From Lactuca virosa (lineage: Eukaryota > Streptophyta > Magnoliopsida > Asterales > Asteraceae), in the NCBI GenBank assembly GCA_928212115.1, contig CAKMRJ010001112.1:405626491-405690490 (forward strand): 64,000 bases of DNA. The letters are read 5' to 3'. Below the pieces are notes generated by a model. It was not told the origin of the DNA. It worked only from the letters and a program-made list of their open reading frames with translations, and did not search any database. This document shows, in pieces, positions 31,417 to 42,949 of the stretch (positions are counted from its first letter, which is position 1; the number at the start of each line of letters is the position of its first letter). Position numbers and translations under genes: made by a program.

Positions 31417-34400
31417 TGTCACACCCCAAAACCGAGAACGGCGGAATACGTTCTGGGGTGGAGGACGTCATGTACAGTATCATAACAATGCATAATAGTA
31501 AAGACAAGCAACAACATCCATTGCATTAATATAATAATTGTAATACAAGCGTGTTCTGTACAGTTTGTTAGACACCAAAAGTATAATCAAAATAAAGAGG
31601 AGTCTTGTATGTGCTCCATCTTCTCAAAAGCTGCATCTGTACCTGTCTACTGATGACCTGAGAATACAAGTTATTTTGAAAGCGAGTATCAGCATAAAGC
31701 TGGTGAGTTCATGAGTATTTAGTGTCATTGCTTGTATAAAAATGATTACAACCATGTAGTATAATAATTGATCTCAATGTTGGAAAATAGTATGCTCCCT
31801 AGGAAAACCCTATGTTTTCCAGTAAAAGTGGTCTTCTACCAAGACCCGGTTGTATGTATGTTTGATCCTTGGAAAATGTAAAAGTTTTCCCAGAGAAACT
31901 ATTAGTAGGAAAATATAGTTTTAGACTTCATTCATGTAAAGTAATTGGGAAATTTAGTGTTATACCCCAGCAGTATCACTGCCAGCTAATGAAATGAAAA
32001 TGCAGACTCCAGGTAGTATTAAATGTACAATACACCTCGGGGAGTCTGTTTTGCCTTTAATTCTTAATGTATTAGTTGAGGTCAAAATGTGAACTTGTAT
32101 GTAACCATGCTGATTGACGATCGAATCCCTGATGACCCTCCGAGTCATCTGTAGAAATGTGACATTTTGTCACCCCTGGGCCTAGTCGGCTCGGACTGTA
32201 GCTAGCAGCCGGGATGTGGGAGTGTCTGTCCCGTATAGATCTATACACATAATGCCCGCTCTCCCTCCAGGAGACTCTGGTTACACGGTGATAGCACAGT
32301 GAAGTGTCGTATCGAGAGATAGTATGTCACATTCTGTTGTAGTATGTTCTCTTTGTATAATGTATAATGTACTTTCTGGTATAGTGTATAGAGTGTTCTC
32401 TTGTATAGTATGTAGTATTCACTTTTTATAGTGTTTAACATGTATTGACTCATAACTATTCGGACTCTGGTAGGTACCATTGTAATAGTATACACGTGTA
32501 GCAATCCTTAACTATACCTATTATAGTTAAATAGTAAGGTTGGTTGCACGCCTTTGATACACAAAGGTATTGAACTGAAGTGAAGACTTTAATATTCAAC
32601 ACGAATATATATAATATATAACTAAGAATTCAACGACAGTCGGACAGATAACAATATACCCTAAGTCCACAATCAAACAAGAACAGGAAGTAAGGTGAGC
32701 TATCAGTCCTAAGTCCTTCAAGTCTTACTTATATAAATATATTGGTGTAGATATGGTTTGGGAACAGAAGGAGTTTAAAAGAGTTTAGAAATATTTTTAT
32801 AACAATTTAACATGAAAATGAGTTTGATAAACACTTTAAGCAGTTTTGTTGGTAAAGCAGTTAAAAGTATAAAAATCCTTTTGATTTCAAGTTATAAATC
32901 ACATGTGATTGATACTATAACTTATTTGATTCAACTTGTATCCCCCCCCCCCATAAAAAGCATTTAAAAACATTTAAAAGGTTAATTAAGGGGTATGAAC
33001 TCACCTGCAATGAGTGAAGTGGATGGAAGTGTCGGGTAGGATGCTAGGTGTCAAGTGAGGACTTGAACACACACACGGATCCTATGTAACATGTAGTGAT
33101 ACATAAATGTATCTAATTAGTTATTTAATCACTAATTAGGTAAGTAAAGACACTCTAATTCATGAAGACACTTGTTTCAAGTGCAAGGAGTGCTAAAGGT
33201 TGCATCTAAGGAGTGTATGGCCTCACTATGGAGTTTACACTTCAATTGGTTACACTTAAGTGTGTTTACGGTTTCTGGACCATTTTCCCCATGAGTTTAC
33301 GGCCGTAAACTCATGGTAATGGTGCCATTGGGTGTTCAAAGGTCTTAAACTACTCAAGGAATTATGCTAGACTCGAATCCATGGCTTAGGAAGTGATTGG
33401 GGCTAGAAATGGACACTTCTTGGAGTTTACGGTCCTTGGACCACTCCCTGGGGAGTTTACGGTCGTAAACACATGGGTTTACGGCCGTAAACTCATGTGT
33501 GTCCATTTTTCATGAGTTTTGATGGTTGTAGGTTATGCATGCAAGGTTCTAGACCCAAAGGTAAGCCATTCAAGGTGTTAAGGGCACTTAAACACCCTTT
33601 GGAGGTGTTTACGGTTTTGGGAGACCTTCCCAAACCGTAAACTCATGTTTGCACCATTCAATCCATGTTTTAGGGTTCTAAGATCATTCCAGCAAGTTTC
33701 TAGGTCATTAGCCAAGCATTGAAGAGGGTTTGGGGCATCAAAACCCCATTTTGGGGTGTTTACGGTTCATGAATGTTCATGGACCGTAAACTCATGTTTA
33801 CCCCCAAAAAGTCATGATCTTGGGGTTCTAAGTTCATGCATGCAAGTTTCTAAGCCATAGCTAAACACTAGAAGGGGTTTGGAAGGGTTTTGGGGCTTCA
33901 AAACCCCCTTTTTGGGAGTTTACGGTTTTGGGAGGTGTTCCCAAACCGTAAACACAAGTTTTTGGGGTTTTTGAGAGTTTAACCCATAGATTTGCATGCA
34001 TGTTAAGTTAAACAACAAGCTAGGAAGGATTACTTACGATTTTGGAGCTTGAATGAGGTGATTCTTGATCAAAACCCGATTTTTAGATAGAGAGTAGAGA
34101 GAGAAAGTTCCAAGGTGGGTGAAAAAGGTTCAAATGGAGTCCACTCAACCCTTATATGGGGTTGAGTCCACGGTTAGGTGGGGACACACCCAATCCTGAC
34201 ATTAAGATTTTACCCGATTAAATGACCGTAACCCGTCTTAGTCGTAAACTAGAAATTTTTCCAAAGGATTATCGAGGGTATTATTTGTGATTTTATTGAT
34301 TCCTACACGTAGGAAATTATGACAATAACCCTAGATGAATTATTTAACTTAAAAGTTAATGGACAATTTTATTAATAAAATAAATTTTATTAACGGAAAG

Positions 34401-34435
34401 GATTATAGTGACGGAATAAATTTCGGGTTGTCACA
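31417..34435 (-). repeat. 5' LTR of E5 (3019 bp)
   Basis: Nearly identical to 22679-25704, with a few substitutions and small indels, mostly in the outermost 400 bp. It carries the same palindrome array (33289-33954) and the terminal hairpin (31436-31453). Confidence 0.95.
33289..33954. repeat. Array of GTTTACGG/CCGTAAAC palindromes, E5 5' LTR
   Basis: Copy of the array at 24552-25214; the palindromes are unchanged between the two LTRs apart from one base in a spacer arm. Confidence 0.92.
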
Positions 34436-34440
34436 TAACG
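34436..34440. repeat. Target site duplication of E5, right copy
   Basis: TAACG, the same as 22674-22678. Confidence 0.95.
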
Positions 34441-34699
34441 TGACATTTTTGCGAGGGTGGTCTGGCAGGGAGCCAGACCACTAGAGTTTTCAAGTTCTGG
34501 AAAGTCAGATCGAGTACCGCAACGGCAGTTGGGTCTGACCTTCTTCGGGGTCGGGAGTCCCTGGCGGGTTCAGGTGCTTTTGGATGAGATTGTTGTAGGA
34601 TGTGAGGTCCTTTTGGTGGTTTTTCTCGGGTTTGGGTTCAATTTATGTGTTAATAAGGAGCGATTTCGAGGGCAAAATCTAAGTCAAGTGGGGGAGATA
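34441..34699 (+). other. E3 interior, last part, with polypurine tract
   Basis: The final 259 bp of the E3 interior. A perfect 10-bp inverted repeat GTGGTCTGGC/GCCAGACCAC with a 5-nt loop lies at 34457-34481. The polypurine tract GGGGGAGA (34690-34697) sits two bases before the right LTR. The 91-residue ORF starting at 34457 crosses the tract into the LTR and is not a gene. Confidence 0.8.
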
Positions 34700-36280
34700 T
34701 GTAACATCCTGTTTCGGATCGTCCGTGATTAGGGTTCGTGGGCTGCAAACCAGACATGAGAAGGTCTTGGGGTTGTGACGAGTTGCTAGAAGCATAGGGC
34801 ATCTCGTCACCTTTCTGTGGGTTTGAGGTTCATGGGAATCGGGGTTATATCGAGGAAGCGTTGGAAGTTTGAAGTTATGGCAGGATAAGTCCCTTATTTG
34901 AGAAAGGTGGCAGCTGAGTACGTTGGGCGTACATATGTGTACGCTTAGCGTACTCATGTGCGTCGTTTTTAATCGGAGCCACCTAGTACGTTGGATGTAC
35001 CAGAGGGTACGTTGGGCGTACTAGGCACAGAGTGGAAACCCTAACTTTTGGATGTGTCCCTATATAAAGAATGAGATGGCCTCATTCCTGGCCACCATCC
35101 TCAGTCAATAAGCCTTCTAAAACCCTAATCCTTCGTTCATGGAGCTTGTGAGTGCATTTGAGAGCTTTGAGTGATTTTGGTGTGTTCTTGGAGTAAAGAA
35201 GGAGCTTTGGAGAAGAAGGTGTGAGAAGTCCAGGCCTTAGATCTGAGCATATCTTAGTTGGAAGCTTCATATAGAGGTATAAAGCTTCAATCTTTCTCAC
35301 TCATTCGTTTTGAGCATCATATTAGAGTATTTTAGGGTTTTTTCCCAAAAGGTGGAGACTTTATGAGATAGTGAGCTCCAGAGACTATGATCAACCCCTT
35401 TGAGTGTGATTAGTAGTGTAATGTCATAAAAATCCAATCTTGGTCGTTGGAATCAAGCTGTGCATGAGTTATGAGCTTTTTGAGATAAGGGAGTGGGTGT
35501 TTTGGGTGTTTGTGACCTTCCCAGCCATGCAAAGGCTTAAAGTCACTGACTTTATGGAGTAAGAGCCATTAGGGAGTCCAGATCTGGGATTTGACGTAAT
35601 GTCTTAACTGATTAAGACCAAGTGAATAGAAAGAGTGAATCTGGGGAGTACGCTAAGCGTAATTCCTATACGCCCCGCGTATTGCCCCAGTGTCCCCGAT
35701 GGCCAATTTGGATTGTGAGTACGCTGAGCGTACCAAGGGAGGTACGCCCCGTGTAACCTCACTGTGGACTTTTGGGCTAAGTCTCATGTTGGGCCTTGAG
35801 TGTTGGGCCTGGAGTTTGGGCTCGTTGCAATAGAGTATTGGACCAGAGGAATATATATATTCGTGCTTTGGGCCCTTGAGTTGGGCTTGCCATTTAGTTT
35901 TGAGAGTGGGCCTCGGGTGAACCCATTTATTATTTGGGCTTTGGTGGGCCTAATGGGTTTTAGGTTATTGATGGGTTGGTTAGTAGTCTACCCTTAGACC
36001 TAATGAGTGAGAGTTTGGACTTAGTTCCTAATTGGATTAATTGTGGGTTTGGCTCAGAGTTAGAGGCCGGTGCGCAGCAGCAGCGTTTTTAGGGGCTATT
36101 CTTCATCCGAGGTGAGTCTTCTCACTATACTTTACCATGAGTGGTATTTTGTGTGACTGGGATGTCTTATGTGCTTATCTGTGTATTGTGATATTCTGCA
36201 TTATTTCTTTGTGATTTATGTTGTGTATTATTCAGAGCTTATAGAGTTAGCCTCGAGTGGCTACAGAGCTGTGTGTGGTA
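34700..36280 (+). repeat. Right (3') LTR of E3, truncated
   Basis: It starts TGTAACATCCTG and follows the left LTR closely for 1.58 kb, with TATA box at 35060-35069. About 90 bp holding the three CGGAGGGTC repeats of the left LTR are missing near 36247. At 36280 it stops inside the sequence TGTGTGGTATT, so roughly the last 260 bp, including the GAACTCACTAAGCTT block, are gone. Confidence 0.9.
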
Positions 36281-36950
36281 TTTGACCCGAGAGTAGCATG
36301 GTCCATTTTGGGTTGCATTCACCAGAACAATTTGATATGATGGATATTTGAGAAATAGGTTTATTATTTAATTACTATTGATCAAGAATTAATTTGGAAT
36401 TAATTTAGTGATCAAAAGAGACTAATTAAATATATAGGGGCTGATTGTGTATATCAATGATACATATAGGTTGCGCTAATAATCCATGATTGATTAGTGA
36501 TGGGCTAAGCTTATGTAAGGTTCCATAAATTGTTAGTCCATTACAAGCCCAAGTGTAAGAATTAGGGTTTACACATAACCCTTGGAATTCTACACTATAT
36601 ATATGTAACCCCTTTGCCTAAAATTGGAGATACTAGTAATCTTAGAGATACTATGGCCAATTTTGAGTGCATCCAAGTCTTCTCTCAAGTTCTCCAATTG
36701 TTGGTGGTGTTTTGTGAACCATTTGAGACATCACACTTGAGGTTCTAAGTTCTTAAAGGCGAAATACAACAAGCTACAACAAGAGGTATTCTTCTAACTA
36801 GTTTTATGATTCATATACCAAAATTTTGTATGCTAGTTTAGGCTTCATGCTTTGGAAACAATATTGCATGTATAATTAGAGAAAACATAGATCCAAAGCA
36901 TTAGTGTTACATGTGCACCAGAAGGTTGTTATAGTGCTCAAAACCCATCA
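36281..36950 (+). repeat. E6: truncated LTR of the E1/E4 copia-type family
   Basis: The sequence is the reverse complement of the E1/E4 LTR type: GAGTAGCATGGTCC, AATTAATTTAGTGATCAAAAG and the end CAAAACCCATCA align. About the first 60-70 bp, including the TGTTGG start, are missing. A TATA box CTATATATATG is at 36595-36605 (plus). Confidence 0.8.
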
Positions 36951-37275
36951 GTTAGAGGGTTCTAATAGGAGTTCCTTCTATAGATGATGGCGGAGAGTGG
37001 TGTGGTGATTGCCCTAGGAAAACCTAGGAAGAGATTTAGTGTTGGGAGCCTTATCTTGTTGAGGACTAGATGTATGGACAAGGAGTGACTTAGAGGATTC
37101 AAAGCGATCCTTGAGGAAAGTACGGATAGATGTGGAACGTAGTATGGGCCCGTACTACTGGAAGCAGAGGATTCGTACTCGAGTCAAGGAGAGTTGCGAT
37201 GAAACCAGGAAGCTTATAGAGTGTGAGACTCCTCTATATATATTTATGTGTGTTCTGATGGGTTGTGTGGTCTAT
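36951..37275 (+). other. E7 leader fragment
   Basis: Resembles the E3 leader at about 11960-12250 (for example CCGTACTACTG and the GAGGA...CGTACTCGA stretch). E7 coding sequence resumes at 50281 after E8. No LTR or primer binding site of E7 remains upstream. TCTAT (37271-37275) is the E8 target duplication. Confidence 0.7.
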
Positions 37276-39445
37276 TGTCACACCCGTAAACCAGAATGGT
37301 GGAAACATTCAGGGGCGAAGGACGTCATGTACAGTATCATAACAATGCACAATAGTAAAACAAGCAACAACATCATCCATTGCATTAATAATATAATTTA
37401 ATACAAGTGTGTTCTGTGTATAGTTTGAAAGACACCAAAATATGAATCAAAATAAAAGACGAGTCTTCAACATGCTCCGTCTTCTCAAAACCTGGTCATC
37501 GGTACCTGTCTACTGGTGACCTGAGAATACAAGTTATTTTGAAAGAGTAAATCAGCATTTAAGTTGGTGAGTTCATAAGTATTTTAGTGTCAATTGTTTG
37601 TATAAGTTTGATGAAAATGTTTGTAAGTGTTTGATGTAAAGTTTGTAAGTGTTTGATGTAAATGTTTGTATAATTCCTAGAAAATCCTACATTTTCTACT
37701 AAATTGGAAAGTAGTCTTCTACCAAGACCCGACTGTTTTGTATGTTTATTCTTTTATAAAAGTGAGTGTTTTCCCAAGTATGACTATCATTACCAGAAAA
37801 TAGTTTACATTGCCGTTTATGTGAGAAGATCACTATATGAATGTAATGGGAAAATGAAGATGTATAGTAGTATTGTATAAAGTAACTACAGATATACTAA
37901 CTACCTTAAAACCAATTGTTTAATTAAGGTAAAATGTGATGAGATTATAACCATACTTGATTGACTAGTAAAAAACGACGATCAAAGACATCGAAATGGT
38001 ATGACATTCGTCACCCGTAGACCTGCAGGTCCCACTGTAGCTAGCAGCAAGGTGTAGGATGGTCAATCCCGTATAGATCTATACACAAACTCACGCTCTC
38101 CCTCCAGGAGACTCTGGTTACAAAACGTGACACAGTAGTATATTGCCATGCCATGAACTAGTGGCTCACACTAATGTTATCTTTGTTATTGTATTAGTAT
38201 GTTCCTTCCTCTTCTAGTTATAGTATGTTCCTTCTGTTCTAGTTGTAGTATGTTCCTTCCTGTTCTAGTATTAGTATGTTCCTTATGTTCTAGTTATAGT
38301 ATGTTTGAGCTGACTAATGTATGAAATGAGTCTTGTAAGTTTCACTGTTCTAAAAATAGTAAGTAGTATTCTCCTAAACTATACCTATTATAGTTTACTA
38401 GTATGATTGTTTGACTGTTACTGATGTATAGAAAAGACTCAATTACTTACCAAGCAACTAAGGTAAGTATAATCCTTAAAAATGAGTTTAATATCCACAT
38501 ATGTATTTAATAAGTATAACTATGATTTAACCGACATTCGGACTAGTGATCCTACCCCGAGCCCACAACCAAACAAGGAACAGGATTCAAGGTATCTAGC
38601 AATAGTCCTAAGTTTGTTAAAGCATACTTATACGTAAATAGATAGACGGATATGATTTGATATAAAAGAAGTTTATAAAATGATTTGAAACAGCACAATT
38701 TTGAAGTCTAAGAAATCCTTTTGTTTGATAGTTATAAATCACATGTGATTGATACTATAACTATATTGTTTTCTACTTGTATTCCCCCCATAAAAGCATT
38801 TAAAATCATTAAAATATAAGTTTAGGGGTATGAACTCACCTGTAGTGAGTGATTCGAATGAAAGATTGATATAGGATGCTAAGTATGTCAAGTGAAGTCT
38901 CGAGCACAAATAGATCTTAATGGAAGTCTTGAAGGTGTTCACGGCCCAAGAACAAGTGTGTGTTCTTGGTGAAAAGATGGTGATTTGAAGATCTAAACCC
39001 AAAAGAGTTGAATTCATGGATGAAATCAAAGGGTTTCATTTGAATAAGAAGGATATCAAGTTAGAATGGAAGAATCACTTACACTTTTGAAGATCAAGGA
39101 GGATATCCTTGATGATACGTGAGAGACAAAAGAGAATTCTTGACTTGAAGATGTGAGAAATGAAGGAATAATGAAGGAACACCATTCATGTGAAGAGGGG
39201 TTCACGGCTAACATGGGTTCACGGCCGTGAACCCTAGTTTGCGGTCGTGAACTCCTTGTGAAGGTGTTTCCGGCTCGATTGCAACTCAATGATCTTAAGT
39301 TAATACTTCCTAACACACAATCCTTGAGTGTACTAGGCTTAGAACTCTCAAACAGACCCTTAACAAAGCTAAAAGTTAACAGAAACAAGTCTGACTTTTG
39401 ATTGAATTGATTGGCTTTACAAGATAGAAATTTTGGGTTGTCACA
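37276..39445 (-). repeat. 3' LTR of E8 (2170 bp)
   Basis: TGTCACACCC...GGGTTGTCACA. It holds the terminal hairpin GAATG/CATTC (37294-37310), an acceptor-like TTCTCAGG (37527 down, minus), a perfect palindrome GGGTTCACGGCCGTGAACCC at 39215-39234 and a donor-like GTGTAAGT (near 39082, minus). The TATGTTCCTT repeats near 38195-38310 form a short imperfect tandem array. Confidence 0.92.
37521..39082 (-). other. Putative intron within the E8 LTR
   Basis: The minus strand reads AAAAGT|GTAAGTGATT and TATTCTCAG|G. These positions match the E5 case although the intervening sequence differs, and the palindromes again lie inside. Not supported by transcripts. Confidence 0.35.
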
Positions 39446-39456
39446 TCATCCGCCCG
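39446..39456 (-). other. Polypurine tract of E8
   Basis: The minus strand reads CGGGCGGATGA beside the 3' LTR, one base away from the E5 tract. Confidence 0.7.
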
Positions 39457-39505
39457 TTAAAGGGAATTTCGTCCCGAAATTAGAGTTTAAGCAAATATAG
39501 ATAGA

Positions 39506-40322
39506 CTAAGGAAAAAGATAAGGATATTTCAGTTTCATTTGATCCTCGCGCTCCCAAGTGAATTCGAGTCCTCGCTTGGCATTCCAGCGAACCTTCACTA
39601 TCGGGATACGGCTTTGCTTGGTTTGCTTGACCTCTCGGTCCATAATCTCTACTGGTTCTTCCATGAAGTTGAGGCTCTCATTGATATCGATTTCATCGAG
39701 TGGGATAACAAGAGTCTCTTCAGATAGACACTTTTTCAGGTTTGAAACGTGGAAAGTAGGGTGTACGTTACTAAGTTCGTGAGGTAGTTTGAGTTTGTAA
39801 GCTACAGGGCCGATTCTAGCGAGAATCTCAAAAGGCCCTACGTATCTTGGATTTAGCTTCCCATGCTTTCCGGAGCATATCAAGCCCTTCCAGGGTGAGA
39901 CCTTCAGTAGAACACGGTCGCCAACCTGGAATTCCAAAGGTTTCCTTCTCTTGTCTGCGTAGCTATTCTGTCGGTCTCTAGAGGCTTTCAATCGTTCACG
40001 GATCTGAATAATCTTCTCTGTCATTTCCCGAATGATTTCTGGACCTGTGAGAGTGCTGTCAGGAACTCATGCTATAGCTAACTGTGTATCACCCACTTCA
40101 GCCTACCACAGAGGGGATCTGCACTTTCGGCCATAGAGGGCTTGAAACGGAGCTGCCTTTATGCTTGTGTGATAACTGTTGTTGTAGGAGAACTCGACAA
40201 GGGGTAAATAAGTATCCCATGCCTTTTATAAAGTCTATCACACAGGCTCGCAACATATCTTCCATAGTTTGAATAGTCCTCTCACTTTGTCCATCGGTTT
40301 GCGGATGGTAGGCTATACACAT
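39506..40322 (-). pseudogene. E8 integrase C-part and chromodomain-like tail
   Basis: The stretch 39506-40024 (172 residues) holds VGDRVLLKVSPWKG and the VKVRWN / EFTWERED chromodomain-like end, close to E5. Upstream, 40098-40322 in another frame holds YHPQTDGQSERT with the third catalytic residue. Stops and a frameshift lie between the two. It would join cDNA to the chromosome and guide targeting; this copy cannot produce a whole domain. Confidence 0.88.
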
Positions 40323-40389
40323 GTCCAGCCTAGTTCCTGGGGAACTTTGTAGCGACTGCCAGAACCTTGAAGTGAATCTACTATCTCTA

Positions 40390-41470
40390 TCAGAGATAAT
40401 GGATATGGGAACACGGATGCAGTTGTACTATCTCCCTAATGTAGGTTCTCGTTAGTTTCTCCATCTTGTCAGTTTCTTTAATAGGCAGGAAGTGTGCAGA
40501 CTTTGTTAACCTGTCTACGATCACCCAAATGGTATCGAGACCACCCGTTATCTTGGGCAAATTAGTTATGAAGTCCATTGTGATCCGATCCCACTTCCAT
40601 TCAGGTATCTCCAATTGTTGAAGTAAACCTGAGGGTTTCTGGTATTCGACCTTAACCTTGGCGCAAGTAAGACACTTGCTCACGAAGGTAGCAATCTCTG
40701 CTTTCATGTTAGGCCACCAGTATAACTTTTTGAGATCCAGATACATCTTATCTGAACCTGGGTGGACGGAATATCGAGTATTGTGTGCTTCGGTCATGAC
40801 CAAGTCTCTGAAACCACCGTGCCTTGGTGTCCAGATCCGATCCAAGAGATACAAGGCTCCGCCACCCTTGACTTCCAAGTTTTTATCCATCCCTCTCAGG
40901 GATTCACCTACCACATTTTCAGGCTTCAAGGCTTTTAGTTGAGCCTCCTTAATTTGTGTGGATAGATGTGAATGGATAGTCATAGTCAATGATTTGACTC
41001 TACGACCAGAGTATTCTTTCTAACTTAGGGTGTCGGCTACTACGTTGGCTTTACCGGGATGATAACGAATTTCGCATTCGTAGTCACTGAGTAGCTCGAC
41101 CCACCATCGTTGTCTCATGTTGAGCTCCTTCTGGTCGAATATATGTTGAAGGCTTTTGTGGTCTGTAAAGATAGTGTTTTTCGTACCATACCAGGTAGTG
41201 TCTCCAGATCTTCAGAGCAAATACCACTGCTCCTAACTCAAGATCATGTGTGGTGTAGTTGATTTCGTGTGTCTTTAGCTGTCTTGAGGCATAGGCGATG
41301 ACCTTTCCCCGTTGCATAAGAACACAGCCAAGCCCTTGGTTGGATGCATCGCAATAAACCACGAAGTCTTATATCCCTTCTGGGAGGGATAGTATCGGTG
41401 CGCTGCATAAGGCTCGCTTTGGCGTTTGGAACGCCTTCTCTTGTTTCTCTTCCCAGTTAAAGGCCACACC
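40390..41470 (-). pseudogene. E8 RNase H and integrase N-part
   Basis: 41084-41362 keeps the RNase H segment VVYCDASNQGLG-like (here VYCDASNQGLG), ending where the frame is lost near the TDHK motif. 40390-40989 has the integrase zinc region (HNTRYSVHP to CLTCAKVK) and the first part of the core, with VIVDRLTKS. A frame change near 40420 removes the second catalytic aspartate from this frame. 41363-41470 is out of frame. Confidence 0.85.
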
Positions 41471-42160
41471 TTTCTGGGTCAATGTAGTAATCGGTTTCGG
41501 GATCCTAGAGAAGTTCTAAATGAACCTGTGATAGTAGCCAGCGAGGCCTAGAAATTGACGAATTTCTGTAGGCGTCTTTGGAACTGACTAGTTCTCAATG
41601 GCCTTAATTTTGGAAGGATCCATGTGAATTCCCTCTTTGATGACCACGTGACCCAAGAATTCAACTCTTCGAATCCAAATTTCGCATTTAGAGAACTTTG
41701 CATACAGCTTCTCTGCTCGTAGGGTTTCTAGAATCTGACGTAGGTGTTGACTATGCTCTTGCTTACTTCGAGAGTAGATAAGTATGCCATCAATGAATAC
41801 AATAACGAATTAATCTAAGTAAGGACGACACACCCGATTCATTAAGTCCATGAATACTGTGGGGGCATTGGTCAATCCGAATGGCATCACTACAAACTCG
41901 TAGTGTCCATAACGAGTTTGGAAGGCTGTTTTGGGAACATCTTCCTCTAACACTCATAACTGGTGATACCCGGATCTCAGATCAATCTTTGAAAAGTAAT
42001 TCGCCCCTTGTAGTTGGTCGAACAAGTCGTCTATGTGAGGTAGAGGGTATCGGTTTTTTACGGTCAGTTTGTTTAGTTCTCGGTAGTCGATGCACATACG
42101 GAACGATCCGTCTTTCTTCTTCACGAACAAGACCGGTGCTCCCCAGGGTGAGAAGCTTGG
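41471..42160 (-). pseudogene. E8 reverse transcriptase, main part, stops in frame
   Basis: DNA aligns with the E5 reverse transcriptase (27700-28440), including the region of the catalytic YXDD motif near 41800, but no long frame is open. Several substitutions produce stops and at least one indel is present. It is the most damaged part of the element. Confidence 0.75.
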
Positions 42161-42949
42161 TCAAATAAATCCCTTGCTAAGTAGTTCGTTCAGTTGACCG
42201 GATAGTTCCTGCATCTCGGCTGGTGCTAGACGATAAGGCGATCTGGCTACTGGGGTAGCCCCTGGAACTAAGTCGATTCTGAACTCGACTTGACGTTGTG
42301 GAGGTAATCCTGGTAGTTCTTCTGGAACAATGTCGGGAAAGTCACGTATTTCTGGGATGTTCTTTATGTCTTTCGTCTCCTGGCTCATATCGACTACATG
42401 AGCAAGGAATGCGTGACATTCCTTTCGTAAGTACTTATGGGCTTGTATACTCGAGATGATTCTAAGGTTCGTGCCTGGTTTGTCGCCGTACATAACTAGG
42501 GTTTCGTTAGACGGTAGATTAATACGAACGGCCTTCTCATAACACTTGATGTCGGCACGATGAGAACTCAACCAATCCATGCCGATAATCACGTCGAAAC
42601 TTTTAATTGAGATCGGCATGAGGTCGATTGGAAATGAATGGCTATCTAGAGTTAGGGTACATCCTATGTATATACTGCTAGTGCTCTCAGTCTTTCCGTT
42701 AGCCATTTCTATAGTGAACGGTTCTTTAAGTGCACGTGGTTTTTGTTTAAGTAAGTGTGCAAATTTCTGGTTCACGAAACTCCTTTCCACTCCACTATCA
42801 AACAGTATGCATGCATAAGAGTTATCGAGGAGAAACGTACCAGTGACCACTGTAGGGTCTGCTACCGCTTCCTCGTGGCCTATAGCCAAAACCCTTCCCA
42901 CTTCGCCAACGTTCCCTGCCTTCGGGCAGTTCCTTTTGAAGTGACCCAC
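42161..42949 (-). pseudogene. E8 protease and reverse transcriptase start
   Basis: A 262-residue open stretch. It begins in the last zinc knuckle (GHFKRNCPKAG), which is in a different frame from the gag ORF. The protease active site reads LFDSGVERSFVN: the residue after Asp-Ser-Gly is valine, where E5 and E7 have the usual alanine. The reverse transcriptase starts at about residue 190 (DFPDIVPEELPG) and stops at the GFI position. Confidence 0.85.

Larger units (their letters stand above)
22679..34435 (-). mobile_element. E5: Ty3/gypsy chromovirus, Tekay-like, 11.8 kb
   Basis: It has two near-identical LTRs of about 3.02 kb, TSD TAACG, a minus-strand primer binding site (31401-31413), gag-pol in chromovirus order on the minus strand (30291 down to 25752) and a polypurine tract (25705-25716). 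The C-terminal chromodomain-like tail and the long LTRs suit the Tekay (Del) lineage. The close LTR match points to a recent insertion, yet the coding region has two frameshifts that separate it into three ORFs. It lies in E3. Confidence 0.93.
9417..36280 (+). mobile_element. E3: gypsy-type element with non-coding interior, carrying E4 and E5
   Basis: A left LTR (9417-11333) and a truncated right LTR (34700-36280) share TGTAACATCC starts and long identical stretches. Between them are a plus-strand primer binding site (11337-11349) and a polypurine tract (34690-34697). With E4 and E5 removed, the interior is about 4.4 kb (11334-14685, 21882-22673, 34441-34699) and has no recognisable Gag, protease, polymerase or integrase. 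It is therefore a non-autonomous (LARD-like) or fully eroded element. Part of its leader (around 11960-12250) resembles the E7 leader at 36951-37275, so E3 and E7 are related. Confidence 0.82.

Noticed and set aside
23505..32504. 87-residue ORFs at 23505-23768 and 32241-32504 with nearly the same protein
   Set aside because: They are the same part of the two E5 LTRs, so identity follows from LTR duplication. The peptide is low-complexity and has no domain.
34457..34732. 91-residue ORF as a gene before the E3 LTR
   Set aside because: It runs across the polypurine tract into the LTR and has no family features.
34700..37275. LTR at 34700-36280 as the 5' LTR of E7
   Set aside because: It starts two bases after the E3 polypurine tract and matches the E3 left LTR, whereas the E7 3' LTR differs in most of its sequence. 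The E7 primer site is also missing.
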